Shown here in pieces: positions 44,876-53,031 of a stretch of DNA of 64,000 nucleotides; the stretch's first letter is position 1; every line of letters starts with the position of its first letter. The translations under genes were made by a program, and so were the position numbers. The notes below the pieces were generated by a model. That model saw only the letters and a program-made list of their open reading frames with translations, was not told the DNA's origin and made no database searches. This DNA is from Chryseobacterium sediminis (GTDB taxonomy: Bacteria; Bacteroidota; Bacteroidia; Flavobacteriales; Weeksellaceae). The DNA lies in contig NZ_VUNZ01000003.1 in assembly GCF_008386505.1 (NCBI RefSeq), forward strand, positions 1 to 64,000. Reading direction: 5' to 3'.

Positions 44876-45920
44876 AATATTCTTTCTTATAATTCCGTAT
44901 AACAAATTTTATTCCGGTGTCTATAATGTCTCCCATACTTTTACAATACTTAAAATTGACATCGTAAGTAAGTTTTTGTAAAGCAGTCTTTAGTTCTGTA
45001 ACATTGGCTTCCGGAGCAATATTGTCTTTTTTCATAATAGAAATGAGTTCATCAAATCTGTTTTTGCTGCTGGTCACCCTTTTTACGATTTGTGAACGGA
45101 CTTCCTTACGGTATTGCTCTATAGAACTTGGCTTCAGTTTTTCCAGTACCATATTGACCATTTGACTATTTTCTTTGAAATACTGCGGAAGATAGACTTT
45201 CAGATTTCCTTCATAAGTCTGCTGATCAAAATCAATAGGGCGAATTCTGTAAATAACCTGGTCAAAATCATGTATTGGAATCACTACATAATTATAAGAT
45301 CGCATGTCACCAAGAAGCCCAATAAGACAACGTTCATTGAACTTTACAAATTCCTTGGAAATCTGTGCCTTTTCCAGTTCCGTACAGTTGAACAGATGTT
45401 TCTTAATAAAAACATCGCCCGGAATTCCTAAAATATGCTCTTCAATCAGAGTATTTTTGTACACCAGAAAGTTGATGCGGTTGGGAGAAAGCAGATCTTC
45501 AAGTTCCAGCCCGAATATTCGGGAAGCATCGGCCTGTTTAATATAAAAATTTGTATAATTGTCATTAAGGATATTTCTCACCCGCACCCGAAAAGGCTTA
45601 GAATTTCCGAAAGTACAAAAGTCAATTGTATCCACTTTCAGATAAGGCAGAGTAGCGGTATCTCCATCTGAATGAAGAAGAGTGTAAATCTTATTTAAAT
45701 TAGCCTCAATTTCTTTAAACTCGTTTTCAGGATACAATACCCCAAGCCACAAAGTATCTTTGCCTTCCTTGTCCAGAATGCTCACGCTGTCGCTAAACCT
45801 TAAGAGGTCTTCATACAGAAACCTGATCTCGGTCGTTCTGTTATATTTTTCCAAATATTGCTGTAATGCTTCTGAAACCGGAAATATGGGTTTTCTAAAC
45901 GCTATTTTTACATCTTTCAT
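44874..45920 (-). CDS. Uncharacterised protein with possible kinase-like fold
   Basis: 348 aa from MKDVKIAFRKPIF; a longer in-frame ATG adds 25 residues, but a -7-like TATATTTA lies within that stretch. No named family was recognised. Motifs appear in the order of a protein-kinase-like fold: FYIKQAD (Lys128), LELEDLL (Glu139/141), a hinge-like TLIEEHILGIPGDVFI, then GDMRSYN (Asp205 and Asn210, five residues apart as in HRDxxxxN) and RPIDFDQQ (Asp230). If real, it would be an atypical kinase or an inactive relative. It is cytoplasmic, without signal or membrane helix. It is divergent from tssB, so a link to type VI secretion is possible but unproven. Confidence 0.75.
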   Translation of the reverse strand: MKDVKIAFRKPIFPVSEALQQYLEKYNRTTEIRFLYEDLLRFSDSVSILDKEGKDTLWLGVLYPENEFKEIEANLNKIYTLLHSDGDTATLPYLKVDTIDFCTFGNSKPFRVRVRNILNDNYTNFYIKQADASRIFGLELEDLLSPNRINFLVYKNTLIEEHILGIPGDVFIKKHLFNCTELEKAQISKEFVKFNERCLIGLLGDMRSYNYVVIPIHDFDQVIYRIRPIDFDQQTYEGNLKVYLPQYFKENSQMVNMVLEKLKPSSIEQYRKEVRSQIVKRVTSSKNRFDELISIMKKDNIAPEANVTELKTALQKLTYDVNFKYCKSMGDIIDTGIKFVIRNYKKEY

Positions 45921-46331
45921 GACACGGTTCACTTTGTTTAAATATAAAGAATATTTTTTTTGTAACGTATGAAGAATTCTTGTTTTACCATTCATCGGAT
46001 ACTTTTATTCTATACATGGCAGGGTTTTAAATCTTGACATATATCACTTCCAGCCTCCTTCTTCAGCACTTCTGTCGGATATTATTAATTTCTAAATTTG
46101 GTTAGCTTAAGTTTATTTATTTTTTCATAGCTTAGTGATATCGTAATACGGTGATTGTATGTTAAATAAATGTAAATAGATTTAGATGATTCAAGAAAAA
46201 TCCTAGTAAAATTTTTTATGTTACAGTTTTTTTTTAAATTTAAACACTGGATTGGTAATTTATTTGATTCATCCGTAAATTACTCAAAGACAGATCCAAA
46301 CCAAAATAAGAAATCTCAAAATAATAATAAT
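45921..46331. other. Long divergent intergenic region before tssB
   Basis: About 410 bp between the kinase-like gene and tssB. It contains a half copy of the CTTCCAGCCTCCTTCTTC repeat (46045-46071) and AT-rich sequence. A frame runs into tssB from 46218 but reads through low-complexity sequence. No clear promoter was found, so the tssB start site is uncertain. Confidence 0.45.
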
Positions 46332-46778
46332 ATGGCAATGTTTAATTATGGTGTTGGCGGAAACGAAGTAAAAGTAGACGCTAATGAAGCTATTCAGGAA
46401 ATACAAGAAAATAAATCACTGATAGTAAGCCAACTTACAACAGAAGAGTCTTATACTCCTGAAATCGTAACAGGATTAAAAACAGTGGAAGACGTTTTCA
46501 AACATTTTCAGCCTTCAATATCGGTACAGCACGAAACAGAAGACGGAGGAATGGTAGAAGAAGAATTCCGTTTTCAAAACCTTGGAGACTTTACCCCTAA
46601 AAGCCTTACTCAGAAGTCAGATTATCTGCAGCAGCTAAGTATGGAGCAGGAGCAGTACAATAAAATAGTACGTCAGTTGAAAACAAACAAAATTCTACGC
46701 AATATGTTGGAGAACGATCAGACAAGAGCGGCGTTCGTAGAGGTATTGAAAGAAGTGGCACAAGAACTTGAAAAATAA
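46332..46778 (+). CDS. tssB: Type VI secretion sheath small subunit TssB (T6SS subtype iii)
   Basis: 148 aa from MAMFNYGVGGNEVKVDANEAIQEI, the family's typical start; an upstream extension reads through intergenic sequence. The sequence KSLIVSQLTTEESYTPEIVTGLKTVEDVFKHFQPSISVQHETEDG and the late FRFQNLGDFTPKSLTQKSDYL are TssB hallmarks in Bacteroidetes. With TssC it forms the contractile sheath in the cytoplasm. tssC follows after 20 bp. No other type VI genes are within this window. Confidence 0.9.
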   Translation: MAMFNYGVGGNEVKVDANEAIQEIQENKSLIVSQLTTEESYTPEIVTGLKTVEDVFKHFQPSISVQHETEDGGMVEEEFRFQNLGDFTPKSLTQKSDYLQQLSMEQEQYNKIVRQLKTNKILRNMLENDQTRAAFVEVLKEVAQELEK

Positions 46779-46798
46779 TTAAAGACTTACATTAAATC

Positions 46799-48160
46799 AT
46801 GGATAGCAAATTACAGGCACAAGAAAGCCAGCAGCAGGGTCAGCAGCAGCACTCGGGACAACCGAAAGGCAACCCGCTTGCAGAGCTCAATAAAATGGGA
46901 GGATTTGGCTTTGTTGAATCCGTTGTAGACGGTATTGCCAATATGAACCCAACAAGAAAGGCAAGAAAAGAAATCTTCCTGAATGACAGTAATAAAGCAG
47001 ATGAAAGAAAAGAACTTCTTCAGAAGATCAATCTTTGGGTAAACCTTTTAGAAGGTAGCGAATCTGCAGATAAAATGGCCGATACTTGCAAAACTAAAGC
47101 ACAACAGGCCGACCAAAACTTAAAAACAAACTTAAAAAATACACTGGATGCTGTTCGTCTGTTGGAAACCAATTACAGAACAGTAGCGCAATTCTACAAA
47201 AATACAGAATTGGATAAAGTGGATAACGTAAGTATCGTAAACGCAAGCCTTGAGCAGGTTTCCGATCTGGATAATCCTCTATTCATTGATGCAATCTCAG
47301 AAGAATTCAAAAATTATTATGACCGTCTTGATCTTAGAGATAACTACTCAATCCTTGCAATACCAGGATATTTAGGATCTAATAAGGTTATCGAGAAATG
47401 GGCTAAAATCTGTAACGAAAACAAAGTAATGATGGTTACAGACTTCGCCAACCTTGATAAACCGGATGACGTGGTAGACTTATTCCACTCTGCCAACCTT
47501 ACAGGAGGAGAACTTCACAGAAGTAATGTTATTATGACGTGTAACTGGCTGGTAGGACGTGGTAAAGCTGAAGAAGTAGGGGAAGAAGAAAATGTAGAAC
47601 TTCCACCTTCCACTTCATTAGCAGGAAAAATCCATAAAACTCTGATGTCTCAGGTAGCAGCAGGTAAAAAACATGGTAACATCAACGAAGTAGACGCTGT
47701 AAAATTTGAATTGAAGAAAAGTGAAATTTCTCAGTTGGAAAAAATGGGTCTTGTACCAATGGTAAACGAATACGGGAAAATTATGGCCTTCTCTGCGAAG
47801 ACATTATTTACAGGAGACAATATCGGTCTTCAGACGTATTCCGTAGTTCGTGTATTCGATTACGTGACCAAAGTATTGCTAGACTTCCTGAACAGAAGAG
47901 CTTTTGAAAACTGGAATGCTAAAAACGAAGATGATTTGAGAAGGCAGATCGTGACCTTCCTTGATAACATCAAAGGACCAGACAAATTGATCGAGAAATT
48001 CAAAATTGTTCGTTTTGAGCAGGATAGAGTAAACAAAGACAGAGTGTGGCTTGACATCCGTATGACCCCTTATTTCCCTACAAAAAGCTTCGTTATTAAA
48101 CTTGACGGACACAAAGGAGATGATGGTAACGAATGGGATGCAGAATATACTCAGGAGTAA
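46799..48160 (+). CDS. tssC: Type VI secretion sheath large subunit TssC (DUF5458, T6SS subtype iii)
   Basis: 453 aa. A Gln-rich start (ESQQQGQQQHSGQPKGNPLAELNKMGGFGFVESVVDGI) precedes the sheath body. DYYDRLDLRDNYSILAIPGYLGSNKVIEKWA, NVIMTCNWLVGRGKAE and the C-terminal MTPYFPTKSFVIKLDGHKGDDGNEWDAEY are the family's conserved parts. The Bacteroidetes form (DUF5458) is smaller and distinct from the proteobacterial TssC. It assembles with TssB into a sheath around the Hcp tube and contracts. A strong terminator follows. Confidence 0.92.
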   Translation: MDSKLQAQESQQQGQQQHSGQPKGNPLAELNKMGGFGFVESVVDGIANMNPTRKARKEIFLNDSNKADERKELLQKINLWVNLLEGSESADKMADTCKTKAQQADQNLKTNLKNTLDAVRLLETNYRTVAQFYKNTELDKVDNVSIVNASLEQVSDLDNPLFIDAISEEFKNYYDRLDLRDNYSILAIPGYLGSNKVIEKWAKICNENKVMMVTDFANLDKPDDVVDLFHSANLTGGELHRSNVIMTCNWLVGRGKAEEVGEEENVELPPSTSLAGKIHKTLMSQVAAGKKHGNINEVDAVKFELKKSEISQLEKMGLVPMVNEYGKIMAFSAKTLFTGDNIGLQTYSVVRVFDYVTKVLLDFLNRRAFENWNAKNEDDLRRQIVTFLDNIKGPDKLIEKFKIVRFEQDRVNKDRVWLDIRMTPYFPTKSFVIKLDGHKGDDGNEWDAEYTQE

Positions 48161-48182
48161 CATCAACGTACTTTATATAACA

Positions 48183-48214
48183 AAAACCGATGCAATTTTA
48201 CATCGGTTTTTTTT
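48183..48214 (+). terminator. tssBC terminator
   Basis: AAAACCGATG and CATCGGTTTT with an 8-nt loop, followed by TTTT. It ends the tssB-tssC transcript before the lipoprotein gene. Confidence 0.88.
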
Positions 48215-48226
48215 CAACCAACATCT

Positions 48227-48700
48227 ATGAAATTTAATATGAATAAGAAACTTATCATTGGTTTACCCGCTGTATTAATGGTACTTTTGATAAGCTGTGA
48301 GAAAAAATACCAAAGCCCCGGACAGTACGAAAATGACCTTTTTGCAGACGAACACCAGGAAGGAAAAGCATACATCATGAATAAAGATGAATGTTTTGAC
48401 GGCAGTGAACTGGTAATTGCAAGTTCAGATGTAAAACTGGCAGATAGTTCAAAAGGCCGCGGAAAGTCATTCTTCCTTTACAAAGTAAGATCAGGAAAAG
48501 TATTAAAAACGGTAAGAGATTCCACCGTAGAAATGCCCATGCTGTTTTTATCCCAATATAAATTAAAGATAAAAAATACGGATTCTATGTATGTTTACCT
48601 TAAAAAACTGGAAGGATACCGTTTTTTAAAGAAAGACAGAAACCTTAATTATCAGTGGTTAAAAGCGGCTCCCGTATATTCTGTGAAAGCTGATAAATAA
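48227..48700 (+). CDS. Lipoprotein, unknown function
   Basis: 157 aa; a second in-frame ATG four codons later is equally good. Lipoprotein signal IIGLPAVLMVLLISCEKKY (Cys24). The body is basic and lacks a known domain: KAYIMNKDECFDGSELVIASSDVKLAD, FFLYKVRSGKVLKTVRDSTVEMPMLFL, then LKKLEGYRFLKKDRN. Its position after tssC raises the possibility of a T6SS-iii lipoprotein such as TssQ, but the terminator in between and the lack of recognisable motifs make this a guess. A promoter for mutY overlaps its 3' end. Confidence 0.7.
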   Translation: MKFNMNKKLIIGLPAVLMVLLISCEKKYQSPGQYENDLFADEHQEGKAYIMNKDECFDGSELVIASSDVKLADSSKGRGKSFFLYKVRSGKVLKTVRDSTVEMPMLFLSQYKLKIKNTDSMYVYLKKLEGYRFLKKDRNLNYQWLKAAPVYSVKADK

Positions 48701-48712
48701 ATTTTATCTTTG
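48680..48712 (+). promoter_or_regulatory. mutY promoter
   Basis: TCTG at 48680-48683, a 21-nt spacer, then TATCTTTG at 48705-48712 (perfect -7), lying over the end of the lipoprotein gene. The leader would be about 60 nt. Confidence 0.5.
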
Positions 48713-48776
48713 CCAATTGAAAATACTTCGTAATCTAAGTTCATGAGGTATCTTATAAAAAGCAAAACAAAATTTT

Positions 48777-49811
48777 TTGGAGAAGGATAGCAGAAATTCA
48801 GATTTTCTACACATTGGCAGCAAAATTCTGGGATGGTATAGCAATAATGCAAGAGATTTGCCTTTCAGACAGACAAAAGATCCCTATAAAATCTGGATCT
48901 GTGAAATTGTATTTCAACAGACCAGGATCAATCAGGGATTGAATCATTATAATAATTTCATTAAAAGGTTTCCAGACGTAAAAACGTTGGCAGAAGCTGA
49001 AGAAAATGAAGTTTTATTATATTGGAAAGGTTTGGGATATTATTCCAGAGCGATCAATATCCATAAAGCTGCTCAACAGATTATGAATGATTATGAAGGT
49101 GTCTTTCCTCATCAATACGAAGAAATTTTAACATTAAAAGGAGTAGGGAAATATACTGCAGCAGCGGTTTCGAGCATATGTTTTGGCGGCAGAATGCCTG
49201 CTGTGGACGGGAATTTTTACCGTGTCCTAAGCCGTCTTTTTGCTGACAATTTTGATATTTCAAATTCAAGAGCTTTTACTTATTTTTCTGAGCTGGCCAC
49301 TTTGGTGATGCCGGAAAATGTAGGTGATTTTAATCAGGCGATGATGGATATAGGTTCAGAAATCTGTAAACCTAAAAATCCACTTTGTGGAGAATGTCCT
49401 GTTAATGATAACTGCCTGGCATTTTCTATGCAGAAAATTTCAGACTATCCTGTAAAAACGAAAAAAGTAAAAGCAGAAGATCTTTCTTTAACCTATTATT
49501 TTGTTCACAGAAACGGCCAATTTCTGATCCGCCAGAGAACAGATGATTTCATTTGGAAGAAATTATTTGAATTTCCGACAGCCATTTCTTCGGATATGGA
49601 GCCATTCATTACAGGTTCAAAAACGATTGCTCATAAACTTACTCATAAGAATTTAAGCATTGAAATATTGAATGTTGAGGTTACTTCAGAAAAAATATGG
49701 AATGATTTTATCGCTGAAAATCAATACCAGATTACAGATGTGGAAGGCTCTCAAGAAAAATCGTTTCCAAAGCCTCTGGAAAATTACATTCAAAACTCTC
49801 TGAAAGACTGA
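48777..49811 (+). CDS. mutY: A/G-specific adenine DNA glycosylase
   Basis: 344 aa. It removes adenine mispaired with 8-oxoguanine. Helix-hairpin-helix LKGVGKYTAAAVSS, the catalytic Asp in PAVDGNFYRVL and the Glu region in IVFQQTRI are present. The [4Fe-4S] ligands are C-x6-C-x2-C-x5-C (CKPKNPLCGECPVNDNC). A C-terminal NUDIX-like MutY domain (about 235-340) reads the 8-oxoG. The only usable start before the HIGSKILGWYSNNARDLPFR block is TTG, at 48777; an in-frame stop lies 21 bases before it. Confidence 0.95.
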   Translation: MEKDSRNSDFLHIGSKILGWYSNNARDLPFRQTKDPYKIWICEIVFQQTRINQGLNHYNNFIKRFPDVKTLAEAEENEVLLYWKGLGYYSRAINIHKAAQQIMNDYEGVFPHQYEEILTLKGVGKYTAAAVSSICFGGRMPAVDGNFYRVLSRLFADNFDISNSRAFTYFSELATLVMPENVGDFNQAMMDIGSEICKPKNPLCGECPVNDNCLAFSMQKISDYPVKTKKVKAEDLSLTYYFVHRNGQFLIRQRTDDFIWKKLFEFPTAISSDMEPFITGSKTIAHKLTHKNLSIEILNVEVTSEKIWNDFIAENQYQITDVEGSQEKSFPKPLENYIQNSLKD

Positions 49812-49820
49812 AATTTGTCT

Positions 49821-49851
49821 TCTGAAATCTGAAATCTAATTTGTACTTTTG
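49821..49851 (+). promoter_or_regulatory. gldD promoter, predicted leaderless
   Basis: TCTG at 49821-49824, a 19-nt spacer and TACTTTTG at 49844-49851 (perfect -7). The gldD ATG follows after four bases. Confidence 0.55.
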
Positions 49852-49855
49852 CAAA

Positions 49856-50413
49856 ATGATTAAAAAAGTCATTTTTATTTTTGTATCACTGCTTTTAATT
49901 TCATGTGGAAAAGACCCTTCACCAAAACCTTATGGAGAACTGCGTCTTGAATATCCAGCACCGAAATACCAAAAGTTTGAAAACGATTGTGCCTATACCT
50001 TTGAGTACTCGGACTTTGCTACTATTGCACCCGCTAAAAAACCTTGCTGGTTCTATGTGAATTATCCTAAAATGAAGGCAAAGCTTTTCGTTACCTATTA
50101 TCCAATACAAAACGACTTCGCAGACCATATCAAAGAAGCTGAAAAAATGGTATATGAGCATACCATCAAAGCCAGTTCTATAGACACAAAATCCTTTGAA
50201 TACCCTGAAAAGAAAGTATACGGGAACTTCTATGAACTAAAAGGACAGAGTGCATCTAACCTTCAGTTTTACATTACAGACAGTACGAAACACTTCGTTA
50301 CTGCTTACTTATACTTTAATACGAGACCGAAACCGGATTCTCTCGCTCCTGCAGTGAACTATATCAAAAATGATATGAAACACATGCTGGACTCTTTTGA
50401 ATGGAAAAAATAA
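49856..50413 (+). CDS. gldD: Gliding-motility lipoprotein GldD
   Basis: 185 aa from MIKKVIFIFVSLLLISCGKDPSPKPYGELRLEYP; five more codons upstream fall in the promoter. Lipobox Cys17. The PKPYGELRLEYPAPKYQKFENDCAYTFEYSDFA start and the GNFYELKGQSASNLQFYITDSTKHFVTAYLYFN centre match GldD. In Flavobacterium johnsoniae GldD is needed for gliding and SprB-type adhesin movement and is linked to the T9SS. The location after mutY is the normal one in this group; ssb and gldE, often between them, are missing here. Confidence 0.92.
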   Translation: MIKKVIFIFVSLLLISCGKDPSPKPYGELRLEYPAPKYQKFENDCAYTFEYSDFATIAPAKKPCWFYVNYPKMKAKLFVTYYPIQNDFADHIKEAEKMVYEHTIKASSIDTKSFEYPEKKVYGNFYELKGQSASNLQFYITDSTKHFVTAYLYFNTRPKPDSLAPAVNYIKNDMKHMLDSFEWKK

Positions 50414-50440
50414 TTACTTTTAATATACATTGAAAAATAT

Positions 50441-51364
50441 ATGAAACTTTTAGTTGTAGGAAGTGTTGCATTTGATGCAATTGAAACACCATTTGGTAAA
50501 ACGGATAAAATTTTAGGAGGTGCAGCCACTTATATCGGAATCACTTCATCAATTTTAGGCGTTAAATCCGGAATTGTTTCTGTAGTAGGAGGAGACTTTC
50601 CACAAGAACATCTTGATATGTTCACAGACAGAGATGTAAATATCGAAGGAATTGAAATCGTAAAAGAAGGGAAAACATTCTTCTGGTCTGGAAAATACCA
50701 CAATGATCTGAACACAAGAGATACTTTGGCTACAGAAGTAAATGTGCTGGAGAATTTTGATCCGAAAATCCCGGATTCAATGCAGGATGCCGAAATTTTG
50801 TTACTTGGAAACCTACACCCTGGAGTTCAGTTATCAGTACTTGAAAAAATGAACAACCGTCCAAAATTGGTTATCCTTGATACCATGAACTTCTGGATGG
50901 ATTCTGCATGGGATATCTTAATGGATATGATTGCGAAAACAGACGTAATTACCATCAATGATGAAGAAGCAAGACAGCTTTCAGGAGAATATTCTTTAGT
51001 AAAAGCAGCTAAAAAGATTCATACAATGGGACCTGAATATGTGATCATTAAAAAAGGAGAACACGGAGCTTTACTTTTCCATGACAATAAAGTATTTGCT
51101 ATCCCGGCGCTTCCATTAGAAGATGTTTTCGATCCAACAGGAGCTGGAGATACTTTCGCAGGAGGTTTTGCCGCTTATCTTGCTAAAAAAGAGAAAATAG
51201 ATTTTGATACAATGAAATCGGCTCTTATCGTAGGATCTGCTATGGCTTCATTCACTGTAGAGAAGTTCGGAACAGAAAGAATAGAGGAGGTAAGCGAAGC
51301 AGACATGTTCAGCAGATTGAGACAATTCAAAGAATTAACGACTTTTGATGTTGAACTGCAGTAA
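50441..51364 (+). CDS. PfkB-family carbohydrate/nucleoside kinase
   Basis: 307 aa. The C-terminal ATP-binding signature DPTGAGDTFAGGFAAYL carries the catalytic Asp; the N-terminal GGAATYIGITSSILG is a sugar-binding Gly-rich motif and VSVVGGDFPQEHLD is another family block. It phosphorylates a sugar or nucleoside in the cytoplasm; the substrate cannot be told from sequence alone. It starts 27 bp after gldD, suggesting co-transcription. Confidence 0.9.
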   Translation: MKLLVVGSVAFDAIETPFGKTDKILGGAATYIGITSSILGVKSGIVSVVGGDFPQEHLDMFTDRDVNIEGIEIVKEGKTFFWSGKYHNDLNTRDTLATEVNVLENFDPKIPDSMQDAEILLLGNLHPGVQLSVLEKMNNRPKLVILDTMNFWMDSAWDILMDMIAKTDVITINDEEARQLSGEYSLVKAAKKIHTMGPEYVIIKKGEHGALLFHDNKVFAIPALPLEDVFDPTGAGDTFAGGFAAYLAKKEKIDFDTMKSALIVGSAMASFTVEKFGTERIEEVSEADMFSRLRQFKELTTFDVELQ

Positions 51365-51397
51365 ATAAGTCTTTTTAAGAAATATTTATAATAAAAA

Positions 51398-51430
51398 ATT
51401 GAGTGAAATTCGTTAAGAATTCTAAATTTG
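51398..51430 (+). promoter_or_regulatory. Promoter of the SurA-like gene
   Basis: ATTG at 51398-51401, a 21-nt spacer and TAAATTTG at 51423-51430 (perfect -7). The leader is about 15 nt. Confidence 0.6.
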
Positions 51431-51450
51431 CAACTTGTTAAAATAGTAAA

Positions 51451-52818
51451 ATGACAAATAAACTAAAAATCACTTTTCTTCTTGGGATTTTCATCATGAT
51501 ATTTTCTTCAAATATGATGAACGCCCAGCTAAAACAAGGAGATTTGGTGGATGGTATTTCAGCTGTTATCGGAGATGAGATTGTGTTGGAATCTGATGTA
51601 CTTGAGCAAATGAATTATGGGAAACAGCAGGGAGCTGCCAACACAGACAAGTGTGAGTTCCTGGAAAACCTTATCAGCAACAAGCTTCTTGTATATGAAG
51701 CAAAAAAAGATACCTTAATTGAAAACCGCTCTGCAGCTATCAAGGAACAGGCTAATGCAAAATATCGTCAGATGCTTTCTCAATTTCCGGATGAAAAAAC
51801 AATGCTTGCAGCCTACAAATTCAGAAATGCTTATGAGTTGAAAAATGCTATTGAAAAAATAGATACTGACCAGTATTACGGACAGGCAAAATACCAGAGA
51901 ATTACTGAGAAAGCTGACGTAACTCCAAATGAGGTAACTGACTTTTATAATATGTATAAATCACAGCTGCCACAGGTAAAAGATGAAGTTACTTTAGCTC
52001 AGATTATGATCTATCCTGAGTTAACGGAAGCACACAAACAAGACCTTATCAACAGATTGAAAAAGATCAAGCAGGATATTCTTGGAGGGGAAACTTTTGA
52101 GAGCCAGGCAAGAATTTATTCTGAAGATGAAGGGTCAGCTGCTAACGGAGGACTATATAAAAATATCAATAAAGGACAGATGGTGAAGCCGTTCGAGGCT
52201 GCTGCTTTGAACCTTCAGGAAAATGAAATTTCAGATCCTATTGAATCAGAATTCGGATTCCACATTATCCAGCTGCTGAAAAGATCAGGTAAAGTGTATG
52301 ATGCAAGACATATCCTGTTAAAAGGAGTACCTACTGATGAGGAGCTTAAAACTGCAAAAGCAAAATTAGACAGTATCAGAGGTCTTATCGTGGATGGTAA
52401 AATGACATTTAAAGATGCTGCTTTTAAATTCTCAGATGATAAAAGAACAAAATTCAACGCAGGGATAATTCCTGGAGCAGATGGTTCTGATAAAATTGAA
52501 AGAGAAAGTATTCCGGGAACAATCAGCTACGAATTAGCAGGATTGAACAAAGGAGATGTTACTACTGCTTTTGAAGATGAAGAAAATAAGAGAAAGGAGA
52601 TCAAAATCATTAAAATTGAAGATGTGATTCCTTCTCACCAGATTACACTGGAAACAGACTTCAGCAGAATCAAGCAGATGGCACTGAATAAAAAGAAAAG
52701 TGAAATGATTGAAAAGTTTGTCAACTCTAAGTTACCGACAACTTTTATCTCTATTGACGGACGTTACGACAGCTGTAACTTTAAGTCTAACTGGAAGAAA
52801 CAATCCATAGCAAAATAA
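51451..52818 (+). CDS. SurA-like periplasmic peptidylprolyl isomerase
   Basis: 455 aa. Signal peptide (MTNKLKITFLLGIFIMIFSSNMMNAQ), a SurA-like N-terminal chaperone part (about 30-165) and two parvulin (PPIC) domains at about 178-270 (EVTLAQIMIYPELTEAHK, GGLYKNINKGQMVKPFEAAAL, SEFGFHIIQLLKR) and 280-390 (YDARHILLKGVPTDEEL). It should help fold outer-membrane and secreted proteins. A terminator follows. No gene-specific partner lies beside it. Confidence 0.92.
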   Translation: MTNKLKITFLLGIFIMIFSSNMMNAQLKQGDLVDGISAVIGDEIVLESDVLEQMNYGKQQGAANTDKCEFLENLISNKLLVYEAKKDTLIENRSAAIKEQANAKYRQMLSQFPDEKTMLAAYKFRNAYELKNAIEKIDTDQYYGQAKYQRITEKADVTPNEVTDFYNMYKSQLPQVKDEVTLAQIMIYPELTEAHKQDLINRLKKIKQDILGGETFESQARIYSEDEGSAANGGLYKNINKGQMVKPFEAAALNLQENEISDPIESEFGFHIIQLLKRSGKVYDARHILLKGVPTDEELKTAKAKLDSIRGLIVDGKMTFKDAAFKFSDDKRTKFNAGIIPGADGSDKIERESIPGTISYELAGLNKGDVTTAFEDEENKRKEIKIIKIEDVIPSHQITLETDFSRIKQMALNKKKSEMIEKFVNSKLPTTFISIDGRYDSCNFKSNWKKQSIAK

Positions 52819-52822
52819 AATA

Positions 52823-52853
52823 AAAACCTTCAGAATTTCTGAAGGTTTTTTTT
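52823..52853 (+). terminator. Terminator of the SurA-like gene
   Basis: AAAACCTTCAG, a 5-nt loop and CTGAAGGTTTT are followed by TTTT. Confidence 0.9.
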
Positions 52854-52950
52854 ATACCAATTAATTAGAAATATCCGTTAAAACTTTGGTTTGTATCCCA
52901 AAAGAAACGGCAAAAAATCTAAGCTCTTTGGTTGAAAATATTCACATATA

Positions 52951-52983
52951 TTTCCCGGAAAACCGTTGTTTTTAGTATTTTTA
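52951..52983 (+). promoter_or_regulatory. Promoter of the nitronate-monooxygenase-like gene
   Basis: TTTC at 52951-52954, a 21-nt spacer, then TATTTTTA at 52976-52983 (one mismatch). Start near 52988 gives a leader of about 45 nt to the chosen ATG. Confidence 0.4.
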
Positions 52984-53031
52984 CACATGAGCAATTTTAT
53001 AGATTTCAACGCTGCAAAAAAACTTCATGAT

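Noticed and set aside
46218..46331. N-terminal extension of tssB from the upstream ATG
   Set aside because: Reads through AT-rich intergenic sequence; the family starts at MAMFNYG.
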